A stretch of DNA of 16,148 nt from Phycisphaerales bacterium UBA2402 (GTDB taxonomy: Bacteria; Planctomycetota; Phycisphaerae; Phycisphaerales; UBA1924). The position numbers and the translations under genes are program-made. Of this stretch, positions 1 through 8,082 are shown one piece after another. Numbering within the stretch: the stretch's first letter is position 1; each line of letters starts with the position of its first letter. The stretch lies in assembly GCA_002343715.1 (NCBI GenBank), contig DDSA01000038.1, positions 1,549 through 17,696 on the forward strand. The letters run 5' to 3'. Below the pieces are notes generated by a model. It was not told the DNA's origin, did not search any database, and was given only the letters and a program-made list of their open reading frames with translations.

Positions 1-452
1 AGGTAGGTCTTGCCCGTGCCCGCCGGCCCCAGCGAAAAGACCAGGTCGTGATCGCGGATGGACTCGATGTACGCGGCCTGGTTCGCCGTGCGGGGCTTGA
101 CGGGCCTGCCCGCGACGTACACGTTCAGCCGTCCGTCCCACTCACTCTCGTTGAGCAGCAGCGGGCCGCCGTCCTCGTCGGTATCGGCGACCATGCGGCC
201 CGATTCCTCGGCGATCAGGTCCAGCACCCCCTGGCGGGAGAAGTTCTGCTTGTCCGCCGCGGCGAGGTTGAGGGCCTCGAGCACGTTGCGCGCGATGGTG
301 ACGGCGCCCCGTTCGCCCGAGACCGAGATGCGACCCTCGCGCGCGGTGATGTGCACGCCCAGGGCCTCGCGGAGCATCTTCAGATTGCGCTCGGCGGGGC
401 CGAGGACGGTCTGACGGTCGGGGTTGTTGGTGAGGCGGATGGTGACTTCCAC
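1..452 (-). CDS. phoH: PhoH-family ATPase, N-terminal part (runs off left edge)
   Basis: Partial gene; the 150 visible codons are the N-terminal half of a protein usually about 320-350 residues long. Residues 1-62 look like the KH-like N-terminal region of bacterial PhoH-like proteins (RNLKMLREALGVHITARE at about 22-39). The segment KPRTANQAAYIESIRDHDLV followed by Walker A GPAGTGKT (142-149) is the hallmark of the PhoH ATPase domain. PhoH-like proteins are cytosolic NTPases linked to RNA metabolism and often sit near ybeY, which is not visible here. The start is a GTG 35 bp after the stop of the upstream transporter gene. It has no clear Shine-Dalgarno sequence but has TACCCT 9 nt before it. 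Family assignment is very sure; the exact start is moderately sure. Confidence 0.93.
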   Translation of the reverse strand, partial: MEVTIRLTNNPDRQTVLGPAERNLKMLREALGVHITAREGRISVSGERGAVTIARNVLEALNLAAADKQNFSRQGVLDLIAEESGRMVADTDEDGGPLLLNESEWDGRLNVYVAGRPVKPRTANQAAYIESIRDHDLVFSLGPAGTGKTY

Positions 453-461
453 GCGGGGGCT

Positions 462-469
462 AGGGTAGC
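462..469 (-). promoter_or_regulatory. -10-like TACCCT directly upstream of phoH
   Basis: On the minus strand the octamer GCTACCCT ends 9 nt before the GTG start of phoH. The hexamer fits TAnnnT. If it is a -10 element, the transcript would begin within a few bases of the start codon. The identical octamer stands at the same 9-nt distance from the VKOR-DsbA start. No good -35 is seen. Inference only. Confidence 0.35.
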
Positions 470-487
470 GTGCGGCGCCCGCCGGTG

Positions 488-2053
488 TCACACGTCGATT
501 CGCGCGTGGCGGTTTTCGCGGATGAAGATCCCGCCGATGAGGACCGTGAGTGCGGCGATGGCGATGGGGTACGCCAACCCCGCGTACGGGTTGAACCAGT
601 GGCCGGGATGACGCTGCGATACGTACGCCGCGAGCCACGTTGACGCGAAAGGGACCAGCCCGCCGAAGACGCCGTTGCCGATGTGGTAGGGAAGGCTCAT
701 CGAGGTGTAGCGGATGCGCGTGGGGAAGAGTTCCACGAGGAAGGCCGCGATCGGCCCGTAGACCATGGCGACGTAAGCCACCAACACGACGATAAGCCCG
801 AGCGTGAGCAGCAACGGTCGCGTCCCGAGGCGAACATCGCTGAACTCGGCACGTGATGCGCCGCCGGCCGCTGTTGTACGGGTTTCGATTGCTGTGGTGC
901 CGTCTGTATAGACACGTCGAACAGTCTCGATCGTTACGGTCTCACCCGCCGCGGCCGGGAGCAGAGCGTCCGGCACGGTGAGTGTGCGCTGAGCGGGTGG
1001 GGCGGTGGAGCCAGTCACGGCCACGGCGGCTTCGATCTTGCGCGATAGGTCGCCTTGCGCCATGATGCCCATGAAGATGGGGATGTAGGTGGCCGCCGCC
1101 AGGGCGCACCCCGTGAGCATGATGGGCTTCCGCCCGATGCGATCCGACAGCCAGCCTGTCAGGATAAAGAGGGGTGTGGCGATGAGCAGGGCCGCGCCGA
1201 TGATGATGTTGCTCTGCACCAGTTCGACCTTGACGGTGCGCTGAAGGAAGAAGAGCGCGTAGAACTGCCCGGTATACCAGACCACGCCCTGCCCCGCCGC
1301 GGCGCCGAAGAGGGCGAGGAGAACAAACTTGAGATTCGCGCGGTTCGCGAAGGAGTCACGGATGGGATTGCGAGATCCCTTGCCCGAGGCCTTCATCCGC
1401 TGGAAGACCGGGCTTTCCTTCATGCGGCTTCGAAGGATGTACGAGAAGACGACCAGTGCGATGGACAGCAGAAAAGGGATGCGCCAACCCCATTCGCTGA
1501 AGGACTCGGCCGACATCGAGAGTCGGCATGCGAGGATCACGCCCAGCGACACGAAAAGTCCGAGTGTTGCGGTAGTCTGGATCCAACTGGTCCAGAAGCC
1601 GCGCTGGCCGTCGGGTGCATGCTCGGCGATGTATGTCGCCGCTCCGCCGTACTCGCCGCCCAGGGCCAGCCCCTGCATCAGCCGAAGGATCAGCAGCGCG
1701 ACCGGGGCGAATGCCCCGGCGGTGGCGTACGTGGGAAGAATCCCGATGGCGAATGTGGCCCCGCCCATCAGGAGCAGCGTAACGAGAAAGGTGTGCTTGC
1801 GGCCGATCACATCGCCCAGGTAGCCGAAGATCACGGCCCCGAACGGTCGCACCGCGAACCCGATCCATACAACGGCCAGTGTTTTCAGGAAGGCGAGCAG
1901 GCCGTCATCATCGGGAAAGAACTTCGCCGAGACGACGGTGGCGAGCGACGCGAAGATGTAGAAGTCGTACCACTCGATGAGCGTGCCGGCGCTGCTGGCA
2001 AAGATAATTTTCCAGAGGTCGCGGCGGGATTCGATGGCGGGGTGCACGGGCAT
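488..2053 (-). CDS. MHS-family major facilitator transporter (metabolite:H+ symporter type)
   Basis: A 521-residue inner-membrane secondary transporter with about 12 membrane segments. Family landmarks are GTLIEWYDFYIFASLA (23-38), the loop 2-3 motif GYLGDVIGRKHTF (77-89), RLMQGLALGGEYGGAATYIAEH (124-145, read as two adjacent motifs) and the second-half loop motif WLSDRIGRKP (301-310). These place it in the metabolite:H+ symporter branch (proline/betaine, alpha-ketoglutarate, YhjE-like). The substrate cannot be read from the sequence. A polar insert of about 75 residues (roughly 335-410) lies between two helices of the C-terminal half and makes the protein longer than the usual 430-450 residues. 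ATG start; no strong Shine-Dalgarno. phoH follows after 35 bp on the same strand, so read-through is possible although their roles are unrelated. Confidence 0.92.
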   Translation of the reverse strand: MPVHPAIESRRDLWKIIFASSAGTLIEWYDFYIFASLATVVSAKFFPDDDGLLAFLKTLAVVWIGFAVRPFGAVIFGYLGDVIGRKHTFLVTLLLMGGATFAIGILPTYATAGAFAPVALLILRLMQGLALGGEYGGAATYIAEHAPDGQRGFWTSWIQTTATLGLFVSLGVILACRLSMSAESFSEWGWRIPFLLSIALVVFSYILRSRMKESPVFQRMKASGKGSRNPIRDSFANRANLKFVLLALFGAAAGQGVVWYTGQFYALFFLQRTVKVELVQSNIIIGAALLIATPLFILTGWLSDRIGRKPIMLTGCALAAATYIPIFMGIMAQGDLSRKIEAAVAVTGSTAPPAQRTLTVPDALLPAAAGETVTIETVRRVYTDGTTAIETRTTAAGGASRAEFSDVRLGTRPLLLTLGLIVVLVAYVAMVYGPIAAFLVELFPTRIRYTSMSLPYHIGNGVFGGLVPFASTWLAAYVSQRHPGHWFNPYAGLAYPIAIAALTVLIGGIFIRENRHARIDV

Positions 2054-2440
2054 GTGTCGGCGCGAGTTGAGAGTCTGCGGGCTTGGAGGTTGGCGTGAAG
2101 GGCGTCAGTGTACGGGCGGGCGGAGACGCGATCGGGCGGCGATTGGGTCGTCACAGTGAGGAGCGGGGAGGCCGTGCGCCCGATGGGCGCGAGCGGCCCG
2201 TAATCGCCGTGGATGTGATCGATGATGGTGTGCCCCGGCGCACCCGGGTCTGAGCAACAACTCTGGGGTTCGCACGAACCGAGTGACGGATGACCGACGC
2301 TCAACCGCAGGATGTCAACGTACGGCCACGAAACGCGGGAGCAACGATGCAACAGAAGGTAGCGTGGTCATGTGACACCGCCATCAGGCAAAAAGCCCAG
2401 GCACTCGATCCGCAGCGGGGTTCCGATGCGTACCCACGAT
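2054..2440. other. Intergenic region, no gene recognised
   Basis: About 390 bp between the transporter start and the stop of the YHS-domain gene. Short open frames on both strands show no recognisable protein features. It should hold the promoter of the transporter: TACACT on the minus strand at 2112-2107 is a possible -10, without a clear -35. It also holds the 3' end of the upstream transcript. A small perfect hairpin (GCGCCC-GAT-GGGCGC, 2176-2190) has no T-tract, so I do not call it a terminator. Confidence 0.5.
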
Positions 2441-3559
2441 TCAGTGCTCGGGCATCACGAAGCGGTCGGCGGGCAAGGTCGGGTTGATCTCGAAGGCGTC
2501 GATACTCCACGATGATTGGGGAGACTCTTTACCGTCGAAGTACACGGTGTACGCCGTGGGCAGCGTCACGCCGTCGATCGTGGACCATGCAGTGAATGTC
2601 CGTACCGATTCACCGACCTTCATGGTTCCATCTCTCCCGCGAAACGCCAGTTGCAGGGGTTTCCCGCTTGAACGGTCGATGGTCAGGCGCATGGCGGCCC
2701 CGTTCAGCCAGACCCGGATGTACTCCACCGGTGTTTCACCCAACACGCCATCGCCCTCACCGATCACGATCAATCCGGGGCAGTCGGCCCGGGGAGATCC
2801 GTCGGCATGTGCTTTCAGCACCACGATCGGCCAACGGGACATCGACCGCTGAAAGGCGCGGCCCCGGCTGGCCGCGATTCGCTCCGCACCGCTCACCGAG
2901 GCCATCGCCGCGCCGTCGGGCCCGAGCAGCGTCGAGAACCAGGACTCATTCCACGATTCTTTCTGAAAATACCGATCGGGGAACGCGATCACGGTCTCTC
3001 GCGCGACGGCGTATTCCTTGTCGCCGTGCTTCTCTGTTTTCGCCAGGGCAGCGCGATATGAGGTGACCGCGCGGATACGTTCCGCCCCGCCCGCCCATTG
3101 CACCACCCGATCGAGCGCGGCGCGTCCCCGAACGACCTGGTCGTTGGAGCCGAAGACCTTGTCGTCGTCGTGCTCGATGTACGCCGCCGGGTCTTTGAGG
3201 AATCCGGTTCGGCAACCGTCGGATGCGAAGAAGTAGATGCGTCCATCGTGAACTGCATACCTCCGGGCATCGCCCATCCCCGAGAGCGCACCCATCCGCC
3301 CGCATGCTCCGCCGTCGGCGACCTCGTACTTGGCCGGGTCTTTCTCGAAGAGCGATTTGTTCACATCCGTGGCGAAGCGGTACTCGATGCCGTCTCGTTC
3401 GACCGACAACTCGGCCCGCCCCGGCACATCGCGTCCGGCGATCAGTTCCACAGGATCAACCGGGAGGGTGCGCTGCGGGGGTGCGCCGAATGATGGCGCA
3501 ATCAACACAGCAAGAAGTGCATAAATTGCCGTGCTGCCGATGCGTTGTGATGTGATCAT
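2441..3559 (-). CDS. Secreted protein with two YHS-like domains and a C-terminal LolA-like region
   Basis: The 372-residue protein starts at MITSQRIGST, giving a good signal peptide (hydrophobic AIYALLAVLIAPSFG, about 11-25) and GGA about 12 nt upstream. A longer frame to 3664 adds 35 arginine-rich residues that would block export. Two YHS-like units follow. One spans about 35-80 with YRFATDVNKSLFEKDPAKY (60-78). The other spans about 98-130 with IYFFASDGCRTGFLKDPAAY (108-127). The YHS cysteine is kept in the second (C116) but replaced in the first; C86 lies between them. Residues 146-372 resemble the beta-rich LolA-like or M16-associated regions of periplasmic proteins (VVQWAGGAERIRAV, then ETVIAFPDRYFQKE). 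YHS domains are associated with metal binding. The exact function is unknown; a periplasmic or lipid-contacting metal-linked role is a guess. Confidence 0.75.
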   Translation of the reverse strand: MITSQRIGSTAIYALLAVLIAPSFGAPPQRTLPVDPVELIAGRDVPGRAELSVERDGIEYRFATDVNKSLFEKDPAKYEVADGGACGRMGALSGMGDARRYAVHDGRIYFFASDGCRTGFLKDPAAYIEHDDDKVFGSNDQVVRGRAALDRVVQWAGGAERIRAVTSYRAALAKTEKHGDKEYAVARETVIAFPDRYFQKESWNESWFSTLLGPDGAAMASVSGAERIAASRGRAFQRSMSRWPIVVLKAHADGSPRADCPGLIVIGEGDGVLGETPVEYIRVWLNGAAMRLTIDRSSGKPLQLAFRGRDGTMKVGESVRTFTAWSTIDGVTLPTAYTVYFDGKESPQSSWSIDAFEINPTLPADRFVMPEH

Positions 3560-4118
3560 TCGCAGTTTCCGGATGCCGCGCCGGCGTGCCCGCGGACGTG
3601 GATCGTACATGGTACGGCGTTGCCGGTGATACAGAACCGGCCATTCCGGTGCGGCCTTGAGCACACGATACCTCGGCCGTCACCGTCGCTGCCAACCGGG
3701 CACGATCTCCCTGATCCGCCATGATCAACACGTTGTTGCACTACGGGAGCGATCGATCCGGCGCCGAGGGTGACGTTCTCCATCAACTCCGGGATCGCTG
3801 ATGCTCGCCGCGACATCTCGGAGTTTGACGAAACACGTCATTGTCGTCCTCCCATTCTCGGTTCAGTTGAATCCTTCTCTTGTCCGCACCGCATCAGCGG
3901 ACGTGCCGGAACGTGTGCTTCATCCGAGGCCGAGCATCGATCAACGCATCGGGGGTGGTTGTCGGGGTCGGCGCGGATCAACATACTGCATTCCGGCAAG
4001 ATGTTGAGTGGTGATCCGGACTGCTTTCACGAAGTTGTGCACCGCCGCGAGAGTCGCCCGCCGCGCCGCGTTCGGCCGCTGACGAGTCGAACCGCGCGTT
4101 GTACAAGGACCGGCTTGT
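3560..4118. other. Gene-poor intergenic region
   Basis: About 560 bp between the YHS gene start and the stop of the ABC permease gene. Open frames of up to 119 codons occur on both strands but none shows a recognisable domain, start signal or fitting neighbour. Minus-strand TACCAT (3614-3609) and TACGAT (3607-3602) are possible -10 elements for the YHS gene. An imperfect stem at 4067-4096 (CGCGTTCG against CGAACCGCG, one bulge) downstream of the permease stop could end its transcript but has no T-tract. I see no trace of a decayed transposase or an RNA gene. Confidence 0.5.
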
Positions 4119-5861
4119 CTACACCCTGAAGATCGATCCGAGTTTCTTGCCCAGCAGCGTGCTGGCGGCGAAGATGGTGACGGTGAGCAGCGCCATGCCC
4201 CACACGCCCATCGCGCTGGCGATGTAGGGGCCGTCGCCCAGACGGTCCATGAAGGCCCAGATCTGCTTGGTGATGGGGTAATCGCCGGTCTGCTGCGCGA
4301 GCAGGAGCGAATCGCTCACCTCGAGCATCGAGAAACTGAAGACCAGCAAACCCCCCGCGATGAGGTTGGCGAGGATGAGCGGCAGGATTACCCGCCGGAT
4401 CGCCGTCAGGCGGCTGGCCCCGAGGTTGACCGCGGCTTCCTCCAGTTCGCCGCTGGTCTGCTCCAGGCCCGCGACGGTGCTGCGGACGATGTAGGGCAGG
4501 CGGCGTGTCGCGTAAGCGATGATGAGGAAGGGGAAGGGGCTGGGATCAACGGCGAAGATGCTGGCGAAGGGTGTCAGCGGGCCGCCGTTGCCGAAGGGCC
4601 AGCGAAGGCTCATGGCCACGTACCCGAAGGCCATCACCAGCCCGGGCACGGCCAGCGGCAGCATGCACAGCGCATCGAGCAGCCCGCGCCCGCGCACGGT
4701 CGTCCGCACGATCAGGTACGCCACGGCGATGCCCAGCACACCGTCCAAAACCATGGCGCAGGTGGCGAGGAAGAGGCTGTTCTTGATCGACTGGAAGGAG
4801 TCGGGCGCACCCAGTGCCTCGACGTAGTGCGCCCCGGTGAAAGCGGTGGGCAGGACCGTCTCGTACCACTGCCCCGGCACCGTCACGCTCGTGAGGATCA
4901 CCCCCAGGTGCGGCAGAACCGCGGTGAAGCAGACCAGGGCGAAGAGGCCCGTGGCGAGCCACGCGCGCGCGCCCGTCAAGGTTTTTTCCCCCGCCGCGCG
5001 GCTGGCCTTGCTGTACATGGCGTAGCCCTTGCCGCCGAAAACGACCTTGCCGAGCAGGTAGAGGACCACCGCCGCGCCGAGCATGATGGCGGTCAGCACG
5101 TAGGGCTTGGCCGAGTTCTCCACCTCTTTGAGACCGTTGAAGATCTGAACGGGGGTGACATCGTTGTAGCCGAACATGAGCGGCGTGCCCAGCTCGGTGA
5201 AGGACCAGATGAAGACGATGGTGCCGCCCGCGAAGAGGCCGGGCCTCACCAGCGGGAGCGTGATGCGGAAGAACCGCCGCCACGGCCCGCAGCCGAGATT
5301 CTCGGCGGCTTCGTTCAGCGCGGGATCCAGGTTGGCCAGCGAGGCGGTGGCGTTGAGAAAAATGATCGGGTACAGGGCCAGAGACTGCACCAGGATGACC
5401 CCCAGCAGTTTCGCATCGCCCAGGATGTCGAGGGAGAGGCCCGTAAGCGCGTTCACCGCCCCGGCACGGCCCAGCAGGGCACGCATCCCCAGCGCGCCCA
5501 CGAAGGGCGGCAGGATCATGGGCACCAGCACCACCGCGCCGAAGAACTTCTTGAACGGGAAGTTGAAGTTCGCGGCGAGCACGGCCAGCGGGAGCGCGAT
5601 CAGGATCGCCGTCAGCGTCGTGCCCGTGGCGACCTTGAAGGAGTTGATCAGGCCCGTCACCAGGCGCGGGTCCTGCACGGCGAGCGCGGCGTGGCTGAGC
5701 GTGAAGCCCGTGCGCGTGGCCGGATCGGCGTAGAAGCCGCCCCGCACCGTCAGATAAATCGGATAGAGCAGGCAGACCGCCAGAAGACCCATGACGACGG
5801 CCAGCAGGCCGTAGTGCCAGATGAGGCGCGAGTACCGGGAATGGCTGAACGGTGTGGCCAT
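4119..5861 (-). CDS. ABC transporter permease, fused two-domain iron(III) type (FbpB-like)
   Basis: A 580-residue inner-membrane protein made of two homologous permease halves, each with about six membrane segments. Each half carries the EAA loop that contacts the ATPase: NEAAENLGCGPWRRFFRITL (183-202) in the first half, and ELEEAAVNLGASRLTAIRRV (472-491) followed by ILP in the second. Both loops are intact, so both sites can dock an ATPase. This architecture and length are typical of FbpB/ThiP-type importers of ferric iron, other small oxyanions or thiamine. FtsW-like or drug exporters can be excluded. No periplasmic binding protein or ATPase gene lies next to it here, so the substrate stays open; iron is the best guess. 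The gene starts 34 bp after the VKOR-DsbA stop, on the same strand. A TACACT hexamer (5894-5889) just after that stop may be its own -10. Confidence 0.9.
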   Translation of the reverse strand: MATPFSHSRYSRLIWHYGLLAVVMGLLAVCLLYPIYLTVRGGFYADPATRTGFTLSHAALAVQDPRLVTGLINSFKVATGTTLTAILIALPLAVLAANFNFPFKKFFGAVVLVPMILPPFVGALGMRALLGRAGAVNALTGLSLDILGDAKLLGVILVQSLALYPIIFLNATASLANLDPALNEAAENLGCGPWRRFFRITLPLVRPGLFAGGTIVFIWSFTELGTPLMFGYNDVTPVQIFNGLKEVENSAKPYVLTAIMLGAAVVLYLLGKVVFGGKGYAMYSKASRAAGEKTLTGARAWLATGLFALVCFTAVLPHLGVILTSVTVPGQWYETVLPTAFTGAHYVEALGAPDSFQSIKNSLFLATCAMVLDGVLGIAVAYLIVRTTVRGRGLLDALCMLPLAVPGLVMAFGYVAMSLRWPFGNGGPLTPFASIFAVDPSPFPFLIIAYATRRLPYIVRSTVAGLEQTSGELEEAAVNLGASRLTAIRRVILPLILANLIAGGLLVFSFSMLEVSDSLLLAQQTGDYPITKQIWAFMDRLGDGPYIASAMGVWGMALLTVTIFAASTLLGKKLGSIFRV

Positions 5862-5895
5862 GAACTGCGGGATGCCGCGGGCGGGGCGAGTGTAG

Positions 5896-7806
5896 TTACG
5901 GTTCCGCGGCCTCCATCACCATGGCGGCGAGAAGATTCTCGTTGTTCAGTTTCCAGCGGGGGACCTTCTTTCCATTGATGTAGATGAGCGGGACACTGGT
6001 GATGCCCAGGCCCGCCGCGGCCTTCGCGTCCTGGGCCACGGCCTCTGCCGTGAAGGGCTGATCCGAGGCATCGCGCAGTTCATCGGGGTCGATGCCGAGG
6101 TCTTCGCAGGCATGGGCGAGGCCGTCATCGTGAACGGCGTTCTGGTTCCGCATCAGCCAGTCGTGCATCTTCCAGAACAGGTCCGGCCCGCCGACGGCGT
6201 CGGCCCCCTCCGCGGTGCGGGCGGCGCGGCAGGCCTGGTTGTTCAGCGTGAGGGTGGTCTGAGGGTTGCAGGAGGCATGCACCGGGAAGTGCGCGAAGGA
6301 ATACCGGATGCGGGGTTTGGGCTCACCCGTGAACATCGCCCGCAGCAGGCCGTCGGCCTCGGCCGTGTTCTTCTCCTGGTAGTCGCCGATGAGGACGACC
6401 TCGACCGTGGCATCGGGCGGGGAGAGCGTGTGCCGCTTGAGGCGGGGGGGGATGGTCGTCACCGGCATCTCGCGCCAATCGGCCAGATAGCGCTCGCGGG
6501 CGTTGGGAGGAACATCGCCGGCGTTGTCGATGGCGGGCGGGTTGCTCGCGGCGACACGCTGCACCGCGCGGGTGAGGGCGTTGGGGGCGTTCCACCCCTT
6601 GAGTTCAACGCCGTTGATGAAGATCATCGGCGTGAAATACAGGCCCAGGTCGCGCCCCGACTCGATGTCTTCCTTGACCGCGGCGGAGGTCTGCGGGCCT
6701 TGCATCACGCGCTCGAACATCGTTCGCTCGAAGCCGAGTTGCGCGAGGCCCGCGGGCAGTTCGGCATCGGTGAAACTCCCCCTTCGGTCGAAGAGCCACT
6801 GGTGCATCTTCCAGAAGCCGTCCGCGCCGTACAGCATGCCCGCGGTCTCCGCGGCCCGGGCGGCCCAGCACGCGTTGGGGTGCAGGTCCGTCGATCCCAT
6901 CTGCGGGTTGCACTTGTTGGAGAGCGGGAAATAGCGGATGCCGACGGAAAGATCGGTGCGAGACTCCATCAACGTCCGCAGTTCCTGCTCGATCTTGGCG
7001 CAGTCGGGGCACTGGTAATCGGTGAACATCACGATGCGGATGGGGGCCTTCTCCGGGCCGCGGCGGTAGCGACCCGCCAGCGGCTTCATCAGGCCTTCGT
7101 TGGGAGCAGAGAGTGAATCATCGGCGGGTTGATCCGACGGGTTCGATGCGGCTGGTGAACGATCGGGTGTCTGGGTTGACGCCTCGCGGGACTTCTGGAC
7201 CATCGCGGACATCGAGTCCGCCAGCGCGCTCTCGGCGGACTCGCGGGCAGCCCTCTGGGCTTGCAGATGAAGGGGGAAGAGGACGGCCAGACAGGCCGCG
7301 GCCGTGACCAGCCCCAGGAGCGCGGGACGGCCTGAACGATCGCCCGGGCGGGGCAGACGCAGGAACGGGAACAGGAGCAGGTTGATCGTGTGAACAGCGA
7401 GGCAATACACGCACCAGAGATTGGCGGCGGCGGCAACGCCGAGGTAAAAGATCGAGGCCGCAACGGCGAGGTGTGCGGCGATGGAAACGGTACCTGTTCG
7501 CTTTCCGCGAGATCCGATCCATACAACCAGTAGTCCGACAAAGTACCCCAACCCGATGAAGGCGACCGGCAGCCCGCCGACTTTGGCCCATTCGCTCCGG
7601 GCGGCCGCAGCGCACCCCGACCCCGGGCCGCAGCCGGGGAGGGCGAGGGCCCCGATGTGATCGAGGCTGAGCATGAGCGCCGATGCGAGGCCGACGACGA
7701 TGAGCACCAGCACAAGTACAAAGGTGGCCCCGGGCGGAGCGGGCGGTGTCGGTGGTGGCGTACCGCGGGGCGGGGCAGGTCGTTGGCGTGCAGTTGCCTT
7801 GGGCAT
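5896..7806 (-). CDS. VKOR-DsbA-DsbA fusion, periplasmic disulfide-forming protein
   Basis: A 636-residue fusion. After a proline-rich cytosolic start, residues 28-185 form a vitamin K epoxide reductase (VKOR) membrane domain with a loop cysteine pair C59/C65 and active-site CVYC (132-135). An Ala/Ser/Pro linker leads to thioredoxin-fold domain 1 (about 255-418) with CPDC (266-269), cis-proline P393 in TPMIFING, and a second pair C299/C313. Domain 2 (about 466-636) repeats these landmarks (FWKMHDWL, C513/C526, VPLIYING with P606), but EKNT (478-481) stands where CPDC would be. VKOR reoxidises DsbA using quinone, as DsbB does elsewhere, so the protein should form disulfides in the periplasm. 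The open frame extends to 8310, but I start at ATG 7806: the extra part has no domain, is cysteine-rich antisense to two plus-strand genes, and TACCCT lies 9 nt before this ATG. Confidence 0.93.
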   Translation of the reverse strand: MPKATARQRPAPPRGTPPPTPPAPPGATFVLVLVLIVVGLASALMLSLDHIGALALPGCGPGSGCAAAARSEWAKVGGLPVAFIGLGYFVGLLVVWIGSRGKRTGTVSIAAHLAVAASIFYLGVAAAANLWCVYCLAVHTINLLLFPFLRLPRPGDRSGRPALLGLVTAAACLAVLFPLHLQAQRAARESAESALADSMSAMVQKSREASTQTPDRSPAASNPSDQPADDSLSAPNEGLMKPLAGRYRRGPEKAPIRIVMFTDYQCPDCAKIEQELRTLMESRTDLSVGIRYFPLSNKCNPQMGSTDLHPNACWAARAAETAGMLYGADGFWKMHQWLFDRRGSFTDAELPAGLAQLGFERTMFERVMQGPQTSAAVKEDIESGRDLGLYFTPMIFINGVELKGWNAPNALTRAVQRVAASNPPAIDNAGDVPPNARERYLADWREMPVTTIPPRLKRHTLSPPDATVEVVLIGDYQEKNTAEADGLLRAMFTGEPKPRIRYSFAHFPVHASCNPQTTLTLNNQACRAARTAEGADAVGGPDLFWKMHDWLMRNQNAVHDDGLAHACEDLGIDPDELRDASDQPFTAEAVAQDAKAAAGLGITSVPLIYINGKKVPRWKLNNENLLAAMVMEAAEP

Positions 7807-7899
7807 GTGATTCGCAGGGTAGCAAGAGCGCCCGGCGCACAGGGGGGCCGCTAGAATCGGGCCGCGGGGCGACTCTGCCCCGCACTGGGAGGCACGCGG
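7807..7899. promoter_or_regulatory. Divergent promoter region between VKOR-DsbA and hc1
   Basis: A 93-bp spacer between divergent starts. On the minus strand GCTACCCT (7823-7816) ends 9 nt before the VKOR-DsbA ATG. On the plus strand TAGAAT (7852-7857) lies 42 nt before the hc1 ATG. If both are -10 elements, their -35 regions would lie within the same 20-30 bp, so the two promoters would face each other back to back. No consensus -35 is seen for either. Confidence 0.4.
7887..7892 (+). promoter_or_regulatory. Strong Shine-Dalgarno of hc1
   Basis: GGGAGG stands 7 nt before the ATG at 7900 and fixes the start of this 60-codon gene. Most other genes in the window lack so clear a site. Confidence 0.75.
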
Positions 7900-8082
7900 A
7901 TGGAAGCATTTGAGAAACTCAAGAAACTGGTCGCTGAGGTCGAGGACGACATGATGAAGGCCGAGGGCGGCAACAAGGCCGCGGGCACACGTGTGCGTCA
8001 GGCGATGCAGGACATCAAGGGCGCTGCGCAGGAAGTCCGAGAGAAGATCCTGGAGATCCGGAATGCAGGCGACGCCAACTGA
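7900..8082 (+). CDS. Hc1-like histone H1-type small DNA-binding protein
   Basis: A 60-residue, helix-rich, charged protein. The centre GNKAAGTRVRQAMQDIK (24-40) is the core motif of the Hc1/histone H1-like family first known from Chlamydia. The acidic and lysine-rich N-terminus (MEAFEKLKKLVAEVEDDMMK) also matches short bacterial members of about 57-60 residues. This form lacks the long lysine/alanine tail of chlamydial Hc1/Hc2. The family is linked to nucleoid compaction; direct DNA binding by short tail-less members is less certain. It has a strong GGGAGG ribosome-binding site and is the first gene of a plus-strand cluster. Its last 20 bp overlap the start of the dehydratase gene in another frame. 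Confidence 0.85.
   Translation: MEAFEKLKKLVAEVEDDMMKAEGGNKAAGTRVRQAMQDIKGAAQEVREKILEIRNAGDAN

Noticed and set aside
1055..2098. 347-codon plus-strand frame opposite the MFS gene
   Set aside because: Shadow of a clear transporter; no hydrophobic segments or domain.
2176..2190. Small hairpin GCGCCC-GAT-GGGCGC
   Set aside because: Short stem, no T-tract, and far from any gene end; likely chance in GC-rich DNA.
3770..4129. 119-codon plus-strand frame in the gene-poor gap
   Set aside because: No domain, no Shine-Dalgarno, no fitting neighbour, and it runs into the permease 3' end.
4827..5978. 383-codon plus-strand frame opposite the ABC permease
   Set aside because: Glu/Arg/Gln-rich shadow across two real genes.
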